Below, in pieces: positions 1-5,898 of a stretch of DNA of 22,276 bases. The notes beneath the pieces were generated by a model, which ran no database searches, was not told where the DNA came from, and was given only the letters and a program-made list of their open reading frames with translations. Both the position numbers and the translations under genes were made by a program. This DNA is from a virus, in the IMG/VR virus record IMGVR_UViG_3300047459_000178, positions 1 to 22,276 of that record. One strand, 5' to 3'. The stretch's first letter is position 1. Every line of letters begins with the position of its first letter.

Positions 1-440
1 TGACTCCAATATGGTTGTATATAATACGCATGATACCACATTGCACCTTCTGTCAAATCAAAATACTGACCGTCCAGTATTTCGTCTGCAAGTTTTAAAC
101 TCTCCGCCCAAGTTTTACTGTCTTTTGGTTTGTCTGATTTGCCATCACAAAACCAAGAGAACTGACACATTCCTAATTTAGGAATGGTCTTACCTGTCCA
201 AGAGGTTCGCCATTCTTTTGTTTGATAAACTACTCCACAAATTGAATCGGGAAATTTATCATGTTCTACACGATTTAAAACTACGTTAGCAACTGCAATC
301 TGTCCTGCAAGAGGTTGATTACCTGCTTCAAAATATATGTTTTGAGCAAGACAATGAGTGTCCATCTCTAGTTCTAAACCTTCCACTTTTGTAGCTCCTA
401 AAAGAAGCGCACAAAATACTAAGATATTTATTAGTTTCAT
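1..440 (-). CDS. SleB-type cell wall hydrolase (Hydrolase_2 family), C-terminus beyond window
   Basis: The reading frame opens at ATG 440 and runs off the window edge after about 146 codons. Residues 1-21 (MKLINILVFCALLLGATKVEG) form a signal peptide with a short basic start and hydrophobic core. The mature part carries hallmarks of the SleB/CwlJ hydrolase family (PF07486): NIYFEAGNQPLAGQIAVANV with the conserved glutamate, VVLNRV, FPDSICGVVYQ and GMCQFSWFCDG. The family cleaves peptidoglycan, so I infer an exported muralytic enzyme: endolysin or exolysin, or a wall-remodelling partner of the curli cassette directly upstream. It has its own promoter (448-486) with no Shine-Dalgarno sequence before the ATG, so it is regulated apart from the cassette that ends at 490. 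Family call is firm; the role in lysis is inference. Confidence 0.88.
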   Translation of the reverse strand, partial: MKLINILVFCALLLGATKVEGLELEMDTHCLAQNIYFEAGNQPLAGQIAVANVVLNRVEHDKFPDSICGVVYQTKEWRTSWTGKTIPKLGMCQFSWFCDGKSDKPKDSKTWAESLKLADEILDGQYFDLTEGAMWYHAYYIQPYWS

Positions 441-447
441 ATACACT

Positions 448-486
448 ATTATACCTCAATGTTTGAGTAATTATAAGAGGGTTTTT
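448..486 (-). promoter_or_regulatory. Promoter, AAAACCCTCT-N20-TATAAT class, for the SleB-like gene
   Basis: On the minus strand a 13-mer AAAAACCCTCTTA (486-474) is followed by exactly 20 nt and then TATAAT (453-448). The start codon A at 440 lies 7 nt after the last T, so the expected transcription start is at or one base before the ATG. The same 13-mer and the same 20-nt spacing precede TATAAT at gp55 (21489-21527), and a close variant precedes the DUF3310-like gene (9530-9568). The class is inferred from this three-fold recurrence. Confidence 0.72.
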
Positions 487-489
487 TAT

Positions 490-1158
490 TTAGTTGCCCT
501 GAGAAACGTTTATACTGCAACCACCTACTGTATGGCAGGTATTTGTTATATTGTATGACTGATTAGTCGAACCTTGTTGTAATAGATTTAAATTAGTATG
601 TTCTGAACCTTGTAGTGTTATTCTTGCTTGATGACTACCACTTCCTTTTTGTTCAATATCTGTGATTGAATCATGTGAATTTTGATAATAGTATATGTGT
701 GCGTAATGACTTCCTGAACCTTCTTGCCAGTTTTCGTGTTCTACACCATTAACGTGAATGTCTAAATTGAATTCGTGAGTTCCATTTTGGTAAACGTCAA
801 CTTCGTTATTGTTACCCCATATGTGTCTACCGTATGTAGCACCGTCAATCTGTGTTACTGTTTCTGTGTTACCAGTACCGTCAACATCACCACCCCAAGT
901 TCTTCCTGAACCCCAGTATGATACCCAAGAGATTGAGTTACCATTCCCTGATTGGGATAGAGTAAAAGTGTTGTTAGCATGTGCAAAAGTAAAATCGATA
1001 TGGTTATCATATCCTATCTGCGTAATGTTAACATTTGCATTATCACCGTCAGCAACTTGGTCTATGTGCACATGATTATGTTCGTCACCAGCAAAGCACT
1101 GTCCTACAAAGAACAATAAAATTACTGCAATCCCTAAATGAGTTCCAGTTATTTTCAT
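490..1158 (-). CDS. Curlin-like secreted amyloid protein (second, distal copy)
   Basis: 222 residues from ATG 1158, which overlaps the stop of the 46-residue gene in an ATGA; a GTG 39 nt further upstream is possible but lies inside that gene. An N-terminal signal peptide (to about residue 23, ending GQCFA) precedes a mature chain very rich in Asn, Gln, Gly, Ser, His and Thr. It has imperfect repeats of the curlin type, alternating beta strands with Gln/Asn ladders (for example ITQIGYDNHIDF, LSQSGNGNSISW, LLQQGSTNQSYNI). Two cysteines flank a short loop near the end (NTCHTVGGCSINVSQGN), as in its paralogue at 2388-3113. CsgG and CsgF lie in the same operon, so this is probably a fibre subunit or nucleator exported through the CsgG pore. 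Which of the two paralogues is CsgA-like and which CsgB-like cannot be decided. Last gene of the cassette. Confidence 0.8.
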   Translation of the reverse strand: MKITGTHLGIAVILLFFVGQCFAGDEHNHVHIDQVADGDNANVNITQIGYDNHIDFTFAHANNTFTLSQSGNGNSISWVSYWGSGRTWGGDVDGTGNTETVTQIDGATYGRHIWGNNNEVDVYQNGTHEFNLDIHVNGVEHENWQEGSGSHYAHIYYYQNSHDSITDIEQKGSGSHQARITLQGSEHTNLNLLQQGSTNQSYNITNTCHTVGGCSINVSQGN

Positions 1159-1295
1159 TCTTGATTGTGACGTGGGTCTTGTTGTTGTTTTATCCACTCT
1201 TCTATTCTTTTTTGTTGTTCTGCAATTGTTTCTGCTTGGTCTTTAATTTTCTTTTCTTGAAATCTAAGTCTTTGCTGTTGTTGTTTTTGGCTCAT
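1155..1295 (-). CDS. 46-residue Gln-rich coiled-coil protein, translationally coupled inside the curli cassette
   Basis: The frame starts at ATG 1295, whose A is shared with the stop of the FecR gene (TAATG), and ends with a TGA overlapping the ATG of the distal curlin gene (ATGA). The product has 46 residues, begins MSQKQQQQRLRFQEKK and is mostly Gln, Glu, Lys and Arg. It is predicted to be one charged alpha-helix or short coiled coil, with no signal peptide or membrane segment. The double overlap is the same coupling seen between recognised genes nearby, which is strong evidence that it is translated. Function is unknown. It could be a cytoplasmic chaperone or timing device for the curlin translated next, or its main task may be to couple translation. 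Confidence 0.7.
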   Translation of the reverse strand: MSQKQQQQRLRFQEKKIKDQAETIAEQQKRIEEWIKQQQDPRHNQE

Positions 1296-2428
1296 TAATT
1301 TTGTTGTGTAATAATAATATTGATTGCTTGGTCGCCACCCATATTAATTACACTCTCCTTTTCGTTAGTTACGGTCACTATTTGTGCCATTGCGTCTACT
1401 GGTAATTTAATACTTATGGTTCCGTTTACTTCACGATAGAACGTAACCAATCCACTTCCTGTATCAACTATTGTATTGTACTGCGTGTCTTTATCAAAAC
1501 CTATAGCAGTACCTTCTATTCCAAATGTATTTCCACCACTGTCTGCAGTTCTGTTTATCCCTACTTTCCTATCTAACTCTTCTACAATATCAAGTAAGTC
1601 CTGTAAAAAGTCAACATCTAATAGGTCTATATCTAATTCAGTAAATTCTAATTCACCTTCTGAGTCTTTCAATGCGTCTGCATCAAGACCGTCAAACTCT
1701 AAAAAGTCTACGTCCAAGATACCACCGTCATTTGATTCTGTAGCAGACTCCTCTATCACCCTAGAAATATCTTTGGGTTGACTCACAATAAACATATTAT
1801 TAATCAAACTTGATGTAATATTGTTTATTACTACAGGTGCAGTTGGGTATGAATTTAAAGTAGATACCATTGTGGCTTGATATGCTTCTTCTAATACTAC
1901 GTCTGTACCCGATTCATTACTAACTGTAATCGAACCTGATGCGTCACCATTTGCGTCAGGCAAAAGTATAATAAGACTTCGCCCGAGTTCATCGATGGTT
2001 GTCGTAAAATCTGTGCCATTAATCGCTATGTTAGCAGTTGGCGTAGAAATCGCAATGTTCGATTTATTCATTTTACCTAGTTTACCTGAGGCAAAACGAG
2101 CTGTACCCATTACCATTCTCATCGACATTTTCGATAAGTCGGGATTAGGGTCATAATATACTTCGTCTATGTAGACCAGTGTATGTTCTGTTAATGCAAG
2201 TTCTTCTTCGTCTAAGAACTCAATTAGCATTCTCCCATTCCCAGTTTCCGCCTCGTCATAGAGGTTTATACTAGGAAAATCAGTAGAGGGTATTTTATTA
2301 CCTTCTCTGATAATGTTTCCAATACCAGTTTGTTCGACTATGTCTCCTATCGTATCCGCATAAGAGGGATACGACAGAAGTATAGCACTAATCGTTAGTA
2401 TCTTTTTGGTTAATTGTAACTGTAGCAT
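1295..2428 (-). CDS. Exported FecR-domain protein of the curli cassette
   Basis: 377 residues with a signal peptide (residues 1-24, cleavage after SYPSYA). Residues about 65-155 match the FecR domain (PF04773): LTEHTLVYIDEVYYDP, then MGTARFASGKLGKMNKSNIA and STPTANIAINGTDF, the usual end of the fold. A middle section rich in Asp, Glu and Leu (about 225-285) looks like a flexible acidic linker, and the chain ends INIIITQQN, resembling the last strand of the two curlin-like proteins. In bacteria, periplasmic FecR-domain proteins occur beside curli or other surface-polymer genes. I infer a periplasmic partner of curlin export or a minor fibre component. It overlaps the upstream curlin gene by 41 nt and the 46-residue gene by 1 nt. 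The start is the only in-frame ATG that keeps the whole signal peptide. Confidence 0.8.
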   Translation of the reverse strand: MLQLQLTKKILTISAILLSYPSYADTIGDIVEQTGIGNIIREGNKIPSTDFPSINLYDEAETGNGRMLIEFLDEEELALTEHTLVYIDEVYYDPNPDLSKMSMRMVMGTARFASGKLGKMNKSNIAISTPTANIAINGTDFTTTIDELGRSLIILLPDANGDASGSITVSNESGTDVVLEEAYQATMVSTLNSYPTAPVVINNITSSLINNMFIVSQPKDISRVIEESATESNDGGILDVDFLEFDGLDADALKDSEGELEFTELDIDLLDVDFLQDLLDIVEELDRKVGINRTADSGGNTFGIEGTAIGFDKDTQYNTIVDTGSGLVTFYREVNGTISIKLPVDAMAQIVTVTNEKESVINMGGDQAINIIITQQN

Positions 2429-3113
2429 TATCAGAACTCAACTGTAAGTCAATCTTGCCTGGGCATGTTTTATTTCCACATGTACCTGACTGTTGAATAA
2501 TATCCATATTGATACTATCACCCGTATGAACCACTTTTAATTCATGGTCAGATGCGTCAAGTTGTTTTGTGTCAACGTTATTACTGTCACCAGTAATTTC
2601 CATTTCCCATTTAGCTTGGTCTGAATCTATGTCTATAAAGAAATCGTTTGAATCTCCTATTAGCGTTAAATCAAAATCCAAATAGTTAGCACTAGCGGCA
2701 TAACCTTGGTCATAATCCCAAGTGTTACTGCTACCTGTAACTGCGACATTGATGTTTGAGTTATCAGAATCACCAGTATCGCCTATATTCCAATCAAAGA
2801 TATTACTGTCACCAGTGAATACCATATTAATGGTAGAACTATCTAACACAACAGGCCCGAATAGTTGGTTGCTGTTACCGATTTGGTCAAGGTTGAACGT
2901 ATTCGTTGTACCTGTCAAAATCATATCAGTAGCAACCTGACCGTTTACTATAGTTCCACCGAATTTATTTCCGTAACCAACTTGGTCAATCGTTAATGTT
3001 AACGTATCACCTGATTGTTGCAAAAATATTTCGTTGTCGTCATCAGCTAAAAGAGGCATTACAGACATTGCAAACAATAAACCTAAACATAATTTTAGTT
3101 TATTCATTTTCAT
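2388..3113 (-). CDS. Curlin-like secreted amyloid protein (first, proximal copy)
   Basis: I choose ATG 3113 (or 3107, two codons later) because the signal peptide MKMNKLKLCLGLLFAMSVMP begins there; more upstream in-frame starts lie deep inside csgG. The mature chain starts DDDNEIFLQQ and contains at least six imperfect repeats built on T-G-x-S-N followed by alternating hydrophobic and polar residues, for example LTGTTNTFNLDQ, FTGDSNIFDWN, VTGSSNTWDYDQ and ITGDSNNVDTKQ. This fits a beta-solenoid amyloid with Asn/Asp/Gln ladders. A Cys pair (SGTCGNKTCPG) and a final strand ATVTINQK close the protein. Length is well above the roughly 150 residues of E. coli CsgA/CsgB. It overlaps csgG by 8-14 nt. 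Identification as curlin rests on composition, repeats and the CsgG/CsgF context, not on a strict CsgA consensus. Confidence 0.8.
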   Translation of the reverse strand: MKMNKLKLCLGLLFAMSVMPLLADDDNEIFLQQSGDTLTLTIDQVGYGNKFGGTIVNGQVATDMILTGTTNTFNLDQIGNSNQLFGPVVLDSSTINMVFTGDSNIFDWNIGDTGDSDNSNINVAVTGSSNTWDYDQGYAASANYLDFDLTLIGDSNDFFIDIDSDQAKWEMEITGDSNNVDTKQLDASDHELKVVHTGDSINMDIIQQSGTCGNKTCPGKIDLQLSSDNATVTINQKDTND

Positions 3114-4008
3114 ATTCGTCTTTATTCTCCTCGATGGCATGTCTTTCATTACCGCCATCTATTTTATGAGGGTGTCTATGTCGGCCGTCAATTGTCCAGT
3201 ATTTTCTATCGTGTCCTTGATAAATCATTTCTAGAACAGCAGCTTCTATAGCAGCCCTCGTTGCAAAAGTCACCGACTCATTCTCTGTCACACCGTCCTC
3301 AATTTCAATGAGTTGGGTATCCATATCTACAAATTTAAATACATCGAATCCTTGCGATACACTTAGTACAGTCTTCTTGGTCTGAACGTTCATAAGAACT
3401 TCACCAGTAAGTGTACTAACTGCTCTTAAAGAAACGACAATCGTATCTCTACGATAAGCAGTCGAGTGTCCAATCCCTAATGTTCTTGCACCTCGGCCAC
3501 CAGTTTCCATATTGGTATCATACCCTATAATTCCACCTTCGAGTATGATGCCAGCAAATAAAAGAGGTTGAATAGTTTCTTTACTTTCACCCTCTTCTTG
3601 AAATTGTTCTCTTGTACTTCTGACTATTTGTCTTTCACGTACAAGATTATCTAATCCTTCTCTTTCAACTACACGGAACCAACTTCCACCCCCTGCAGTT
3701 TTGAGTGCGTCTATCAACATTGCAGTCACTCCTTGACTGACTGCTGTACTAAATGTTGCGACACCGTCTTGTCTTTTTCTTTGTCCTGTTAGGTCTTTAA
3801 ACCCATAAACAGCAACCACTGGCATAACCTCAGCGGCTGGTAAATCTAATAATAATGCATATGCTGGAAGTTTGATTGCTTCAGGCTCTTCAATACATTC
3901 TCCGTACTCATTCATTATCAGAGATGTACAGGAATCTTTCATGTGCGGTATCCCTGCACAACTAGATAGCAAGAGTCCGAGCACTCCAACTAATAAAAGA
4001 TTCTTCAC
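3100..4008 (-). CDS. csgG: CsgG, outer-membrane lipoprotein secretion channel of the curli system
   Basis: 302 residues, GTG start at 4008 in a TAGTG overlap with csgF. The lipoprotein signal ends in the lipobox LSSC with Cys17. The body follows CsgG closely: VVAVYGFKDLTGQRK, FSTAVSQGVTAMLIDAL, RVVEREGLDNLVRERQIVR, IILEGGIIGYDTNMETGG, GARTLGIG, VVSLRAVSTLTGEVL and a late ATRAAIEAAVLEMIYQG. E. coli CsgG forms a nonameric beta-barrel pore in the outer membrane that exports curlin subunits. Expression of this copy would place a constitutively open pore in the infected host. The extension after about residue 275 is His/Asn/Lys/Glu-rich and specific to this copy. Next to csgF and two curlin-like genes, the assignment is among the safest in the window. 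Confidence 0.95.
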   Translation of the reverse strand: MKNLLLVGVLGLLLSSCAGIPHMKDSCTSLIMNEYGECIEEPEAIKLPAYALLLDLPAAEVMPVVAVYGFKDLTGQRKRQDGVATFSTAVSQGVTAMLIDALKTAGGGSWFRVVEREGLDNLVRERQIVRSTREQFQEEGESKETIQPLLFAGIILEGGIIGYDTNMETGGRGARTLGIGHSTAYRRDTIVVSLRAVSTLTGEVLMNVQTKKTVLSVSQGFDVFKFVDMDTQLIEIEDGVTENESVTFATRAAIEAAVLEMIYQGHDRKYWTIDGRHRHPHKIDGGNERHAIEENKDEYENE

Positions 4009-4499
4009 TAAAAACCCCCAGTACCAATTGGAATTTCAATAGTTGTTGTAGTTCCGTCACTACCGACAATTGTCATTACAATCCAATCGTCACATAGTCC
4101 GTCATCAGTACATATGTTCTTCCTTTCGTAAGTAATTGTATTTCCTTCCAGTGTAAACGTTCCGTAGTTTGCACCTTCTTCGTTTGAGAACATGTTTTCA
4201 ACTAACTGTTTTGATAGCTGAGCATAGATTCTCGATTCCAAATTCCTTATGAATTTGGCTAAAACTGTATTTTCTGCTTCTCTTTGCTGTTTCAAAAGAG
4301 CTGCCCTAATGTCCTCAGCAATCTTGTCTGTCCTAGACTTCTCCTGATTCTCAATTGTCAAGTAATGGGCAGAAGTTCCCACGCCACTAAAGCTGGGGTT
4401 TTTAAATTTATGTACCAGTTCGTCTGATTGTACTGTCGGAGAAATGACACATAGTGTTATCATTGCAAATGTTATACCAAAAATTTTACTTCTTTTCAT
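4008..4499 (-). CDS. csgF: CsgF, curli assembly factor
   Basis: 163 residues, with signal peptide about 1-25 (ending PTVQS). The mature start HKFKNPSFSG matches the CsgF opening F-x-F-x-N-P-x-F-G-G, the segment that in E. coli inserts into and constricts the CsgG channel. The C-terminal half has the beta-rich CsgF pattern (FTLEGNTITYERK, then WIVMTIVGSDGTTTTIEIPI). A CDDGL-type Cys pair (ICTDDGLCDD) is an addition not in E. coli CsgF. Residues about 50-110 form a charged helix. ATG 4499 lies inside the end of the preceding gene (14-nt overlap), with GAGG 6 nt before it. CsgF couples the pore to the nucleator at the cell surface. CsgE is not recognisable in this window. Confidence 0.92.
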   Translation of the reverse strand: MKRSKIFGITFAMITLCVISPTVQSDELVHKFKNPSFSGVGTSAHYLTIENQEKSRTDKIAEDIRAALLKQQREAENTVLAKFIRNLESRIYAQLSKQLVENMFSNEEGANYGTFTLEGNTITYERKNICTDDGLCDDWIVMTIVGSDGTTTTIEIPIGTGGF

Positions 4500-4782
4500 T
4501 TGTTACCTCTTCGAGTGCCTGCTTTTCTTTTGCGTCCTGCAAAAGTTCTTGGCGCTCACGATATTCCAAAACAGTGTTCACCTTTTCTTGAAGACGAAGC
4601 ATGTCTTGGTCTAGCATTCTTAGCTGGTCAGTCAATTTTATACTTGCTGTAAACATGCGTCCGAGTGCTGGTTTAACTTCAATGGTAATGAATTTCCAAA
4701 CATACCATATGAAGTATCCCATACCCATAGACATTACAACTGGAAACCCAAACTCTGCGATTAATTGAGCAAGATTTTCCAT
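4486..4782 (-). CDS. Small single-pass membrane protein with cytoplasmic coiled coil (paralogue B)
   Basis: 98 residues. The layout is a short polar N-terminus (MENLAQLIAEFG), one transmembrane helix (about 12-34, FPVVMSMGMGYFIWYVWKF), then a charged helix with heptad character (QLRMLDQDMLRLQEKVNTVL) and a Lys/Glu-rich tail. The gene just upstream (4787-5080) has the same plan and alignable residues (AEFGFPVVMSMGMGYFIWY against SEVGIPIGTAVVMAFFIYL), so the two look like tandem duplicates. The layout also resembles UviB/BhlA-type holin-like proteins. Because it leads directly into csgF with a 14-nt overlap, it may be an inner-membrane accessory of the curli system. No function is established. 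Confidence 0.78.
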   Translation of the reverse strand: MENLAQLIAEFGFPVVMSMGMGYFIWYVWKFITIEVKPALGRMFTASIKLTDQLRMLDQDMLRLQEKVNTVLEYRERQELLQDAKEKQALEEVTNEKK

Positions 4783-4786
4783 GGTC

Positions 4787-5080
4787 TTAGTCTCGTCTGG
4801 CGTCTATACTTCCATCCTCAACAAAGTTTTCTGCTCTAGCAACACGGTCAATTGGTGGTGCTAGTTCTAATGCACTACTTACTAATAAATCTATTTTAAT
4901 AATATCATTATTCATAACACGTGCTCGTGTTTCGAGCATGCTTATAATGTTTTCGGTGGACGAAATCTGACCCAGTACAGACTCAAAAATATATTTTAAG
5001 GTCAGATAGATAAAGAAAGCCATCACTACCGCAGTCCCGATAGGGATTCCGACTTCACTTAAAAATTGAAATATGTCCAT
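4787..5080 (-). CDS. Small single-pass membrane protein with coiled coil (paralogue A), first gene of the late curli operon
   Basis: 97 residues. The N-terminal segment MDIFQFLSEVGIPIG is followed by a transmembrane helix (about 15-33), then a helix with spaced Leu/Ile/Met (ENIISMLETRARVMNNDIIK) and an acidic tail. It is paralogous to the next gene. It directly follows a perfect T4-type late box TATAAATA (5093-5086), with only GTCGT between box and ATG, and no Shine-Dalgarno sequence. The expected +1 is the A of the ATG, so the mRNA should be leaderless. All downstream genes to 490 are overlapping or within 4 nt, so this promoter probably drives the whole cassette. Holin-like or curli-accessory roles are both open. 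Confidence 0.78.
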   Translation of the reverse strand: MDIFQFLSEVGIPIGTAVVMAFFIYLTLKYIFESVLGQISSTENIISMLETRARVMNNDIIKIDLLVSSALELAPPIDRVARAENFVEDGSIDARRD

Positions 5081-5085
5081 ACGAC

Positions 5086-5093
5086 TATTTATA
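5086..5093 (-). promoter_or_regulatory. T4-type late promoter box TATAAATA for the curli cassette
   Basis: Perfect TATAAATA on the minus strand, recognised in T4 by gp55-RNA polymerase with the gp45 clamp; both factors are encoded in this window. It ends 5 nt before ATG 5080. With the T4 spacing (box at -13 to -6), +1 is the A of that ATG. The 17045-17052 copy has identical spacing to its gene. Confidence 0.8.
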
Positions 5094-5147
5094 GATATGG
5101 ACGGTTGGAAGTTGTATTTAGGGCAGAATAATTTCCACCCTTAATAC

Positions 5148-5408
5148 TTATTTTTTTCTGATTTGTTTGATAATCTCAGACTTGGTTTTGGAAGGTGTAA
5201 CAACAATGTTGTTGTTTTCCGCAAACTCAATAAGTTCTTTTTTAGTAAACTTCATAAGTTTGTTAGCAGAAGGCGCTTTAAAAGTTGGTTCTTCTGCAGG
5301 TGCTGGTGGTTTACCCACTGCACTATCAATCCAACCATACTTATCGTTTAAAACGAATAGTACAGGTACTGCGATAATCAAAAGTATCACCCACGTAGAT
5401 AGTTCCAT
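5148..5408 (-). CDS. Membrane-anchored protein with C-terminal HeH/SAP-like helix-extension-helix
   Basis: 86 residues from ATG 5408, chosen because GGAG lies 6 nt upstream; an in-frame ATG at 5420 has no ribosome binding site. An N-terminal membrane segment (MELSTWVILLIIAVPVLFVL) is followed by a Pro/Ala-rich linker (KPPAPAEEP). The final 35 residues (MKFTKKELIEFAENN, then NIVVTPSKTKSEIIKQIRKK) fit the helix-extended-loop-helix fold of SAP, HeH or LEM type modules, which often bind nucleic acid. This architecture occurs in small phage proteins of unknown role. It precedes the late curli promoter and follows two other small membrane proteins. Translation is well supported; function is not. 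Confidence 0.72.
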   Translation of the reverse strand: MELSTWVILLIIAVPVLFVLNDKYGWIDSAVGKPPAPAEEPTFKAPSANKLMKFTKKELIEFAENNNIVVTPSKTKSEIIKQIRKK

Positions 5409-5436
5409 GATATTCTCCATTATTTAATTATATTTA

Positions 5437-5631
5437 TTACACTAAATTCTCTTCTTTGCAAAGAGTATAAATTCCATAAGCTAAAGCGGGCCAAGCCAAT
5501 AGTTTAACAATCGGTGCAGCTACGAGCACTAACACTGATATTGCTATAATCGTAGCACCGTCCCATGAGGTACGTTCTCCGATTCTTGATTTTACCCAAC
5601 TCATTACTAAATCTAGTTTTGCTTTTAACAT
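5437..5631 (-). CDS. Small membrane protein of unknown function
   Basis: 64 residues, with a strong Shine-Dalgarno sequence (AAGGAG, 5 nt before ATG 5631). A basic amphipathic N-terminus (MLKAKLDLVMSWVKSRIGER) is followed by two hydrophobic stretches (about residues 26-42 and 43-56: ATIIAISVLVLVAAPIV and LLAWPALAYGIYTL), probably a helical hairpin in the membrane. The end is short and charged (CKEENLV). It lies 9 nt from the gene upstream and 16 nt from the gene downstream. Holin-like by size and topology, but nothing diagnostic is present. Confidence 0.72.
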   Translation of the reverse strand: MLKAKLDLVMSWVKSRIGERTSWDGATIIAISVLVLVAAPIVKLLAWPALAYGIYTLCKEENLV

Positions 5632-5640
5632 AGATTCTCC

Positions 5641-5871
5641 TTATTTTTGAGATTGAAGGTCTTCTACTTTAGACTCTAAAACCTCAATTCTTTTTTTGAG
5701 CAGTGGATACTTCTCAAACCACCTCTGCTCTTGTTTAATAATATCTAATCCAATTTTCTCTTCACACCACTTGTCTACTTTTAGTAGAGTCGGCATCATA
5801 AAGTTGAATGCTCCAGTTGTTGCTAACTTAAGCACGATATTCTTTAAAATCGTTAAAATAAATCCAAACAT
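5641..5871 (-). CDS. Small membrane-associated protein with C-terminal coiled coil
   Basis: 76 residues. AAGGA lies 8 nt before ATG 5871. A hydrophobic N-terminal helix (MFGFILTILKNIVLKLATTG) and a short amphipathic region are followed by an aromatic/charged stretch (EQRWFEKYPLL) and a heptad-rich tail (KKRIEVLESKVEDLQSQK). The single hydrophobic segment plus coiled coil resembles the other small membrane proteins between RegA and the curli cassette. A near-late box GATAAATA occurs at 5899-5892 on the minus strand, across the end of regA. In T4 the gene after regA is DNA polymerase gp43; here it is this membrane gene. No function assigned. Confidence 0.68.
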   Translation of the reverse strand: MFGFILTILKNIVLKLATTGAFNFMMPTLLKVDKWCEEKIGLDIIKQEQRWFEKYPLLKKRIEVLESKVEDLQSQK

Positions 5872-5898
5872 GTAATGTATCCTTGTAGGGATATTTAT

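Noticed and set aside
474-486. The TAAGAGGGTTTTTT stretch read on the plus strand as a terminator tail
   Set aside because: There is no stem before the T-run, no plus-strand gene ends here, and the same sequence recurs at 21515-21527 in a fixed position relative to TATAAT on the minus strand, which fits a promoter element.
809-1298. Plus-strand open frames of 87-88 codons opposite the distal curlin gene
   Set aside because: They lie antisense to genes with signal peptides, repeats and coupled starts, and their products have no recognisable features; they are shadows of the real frames.
5101-5147. Possible terminator between the HeH-like gene and the curli late promoter
   Set aside because: The best inverted repeat (TTAAGGG/CCCTAAA) has a mismatch and a 14-nt loop and is not followed by a U-tract.
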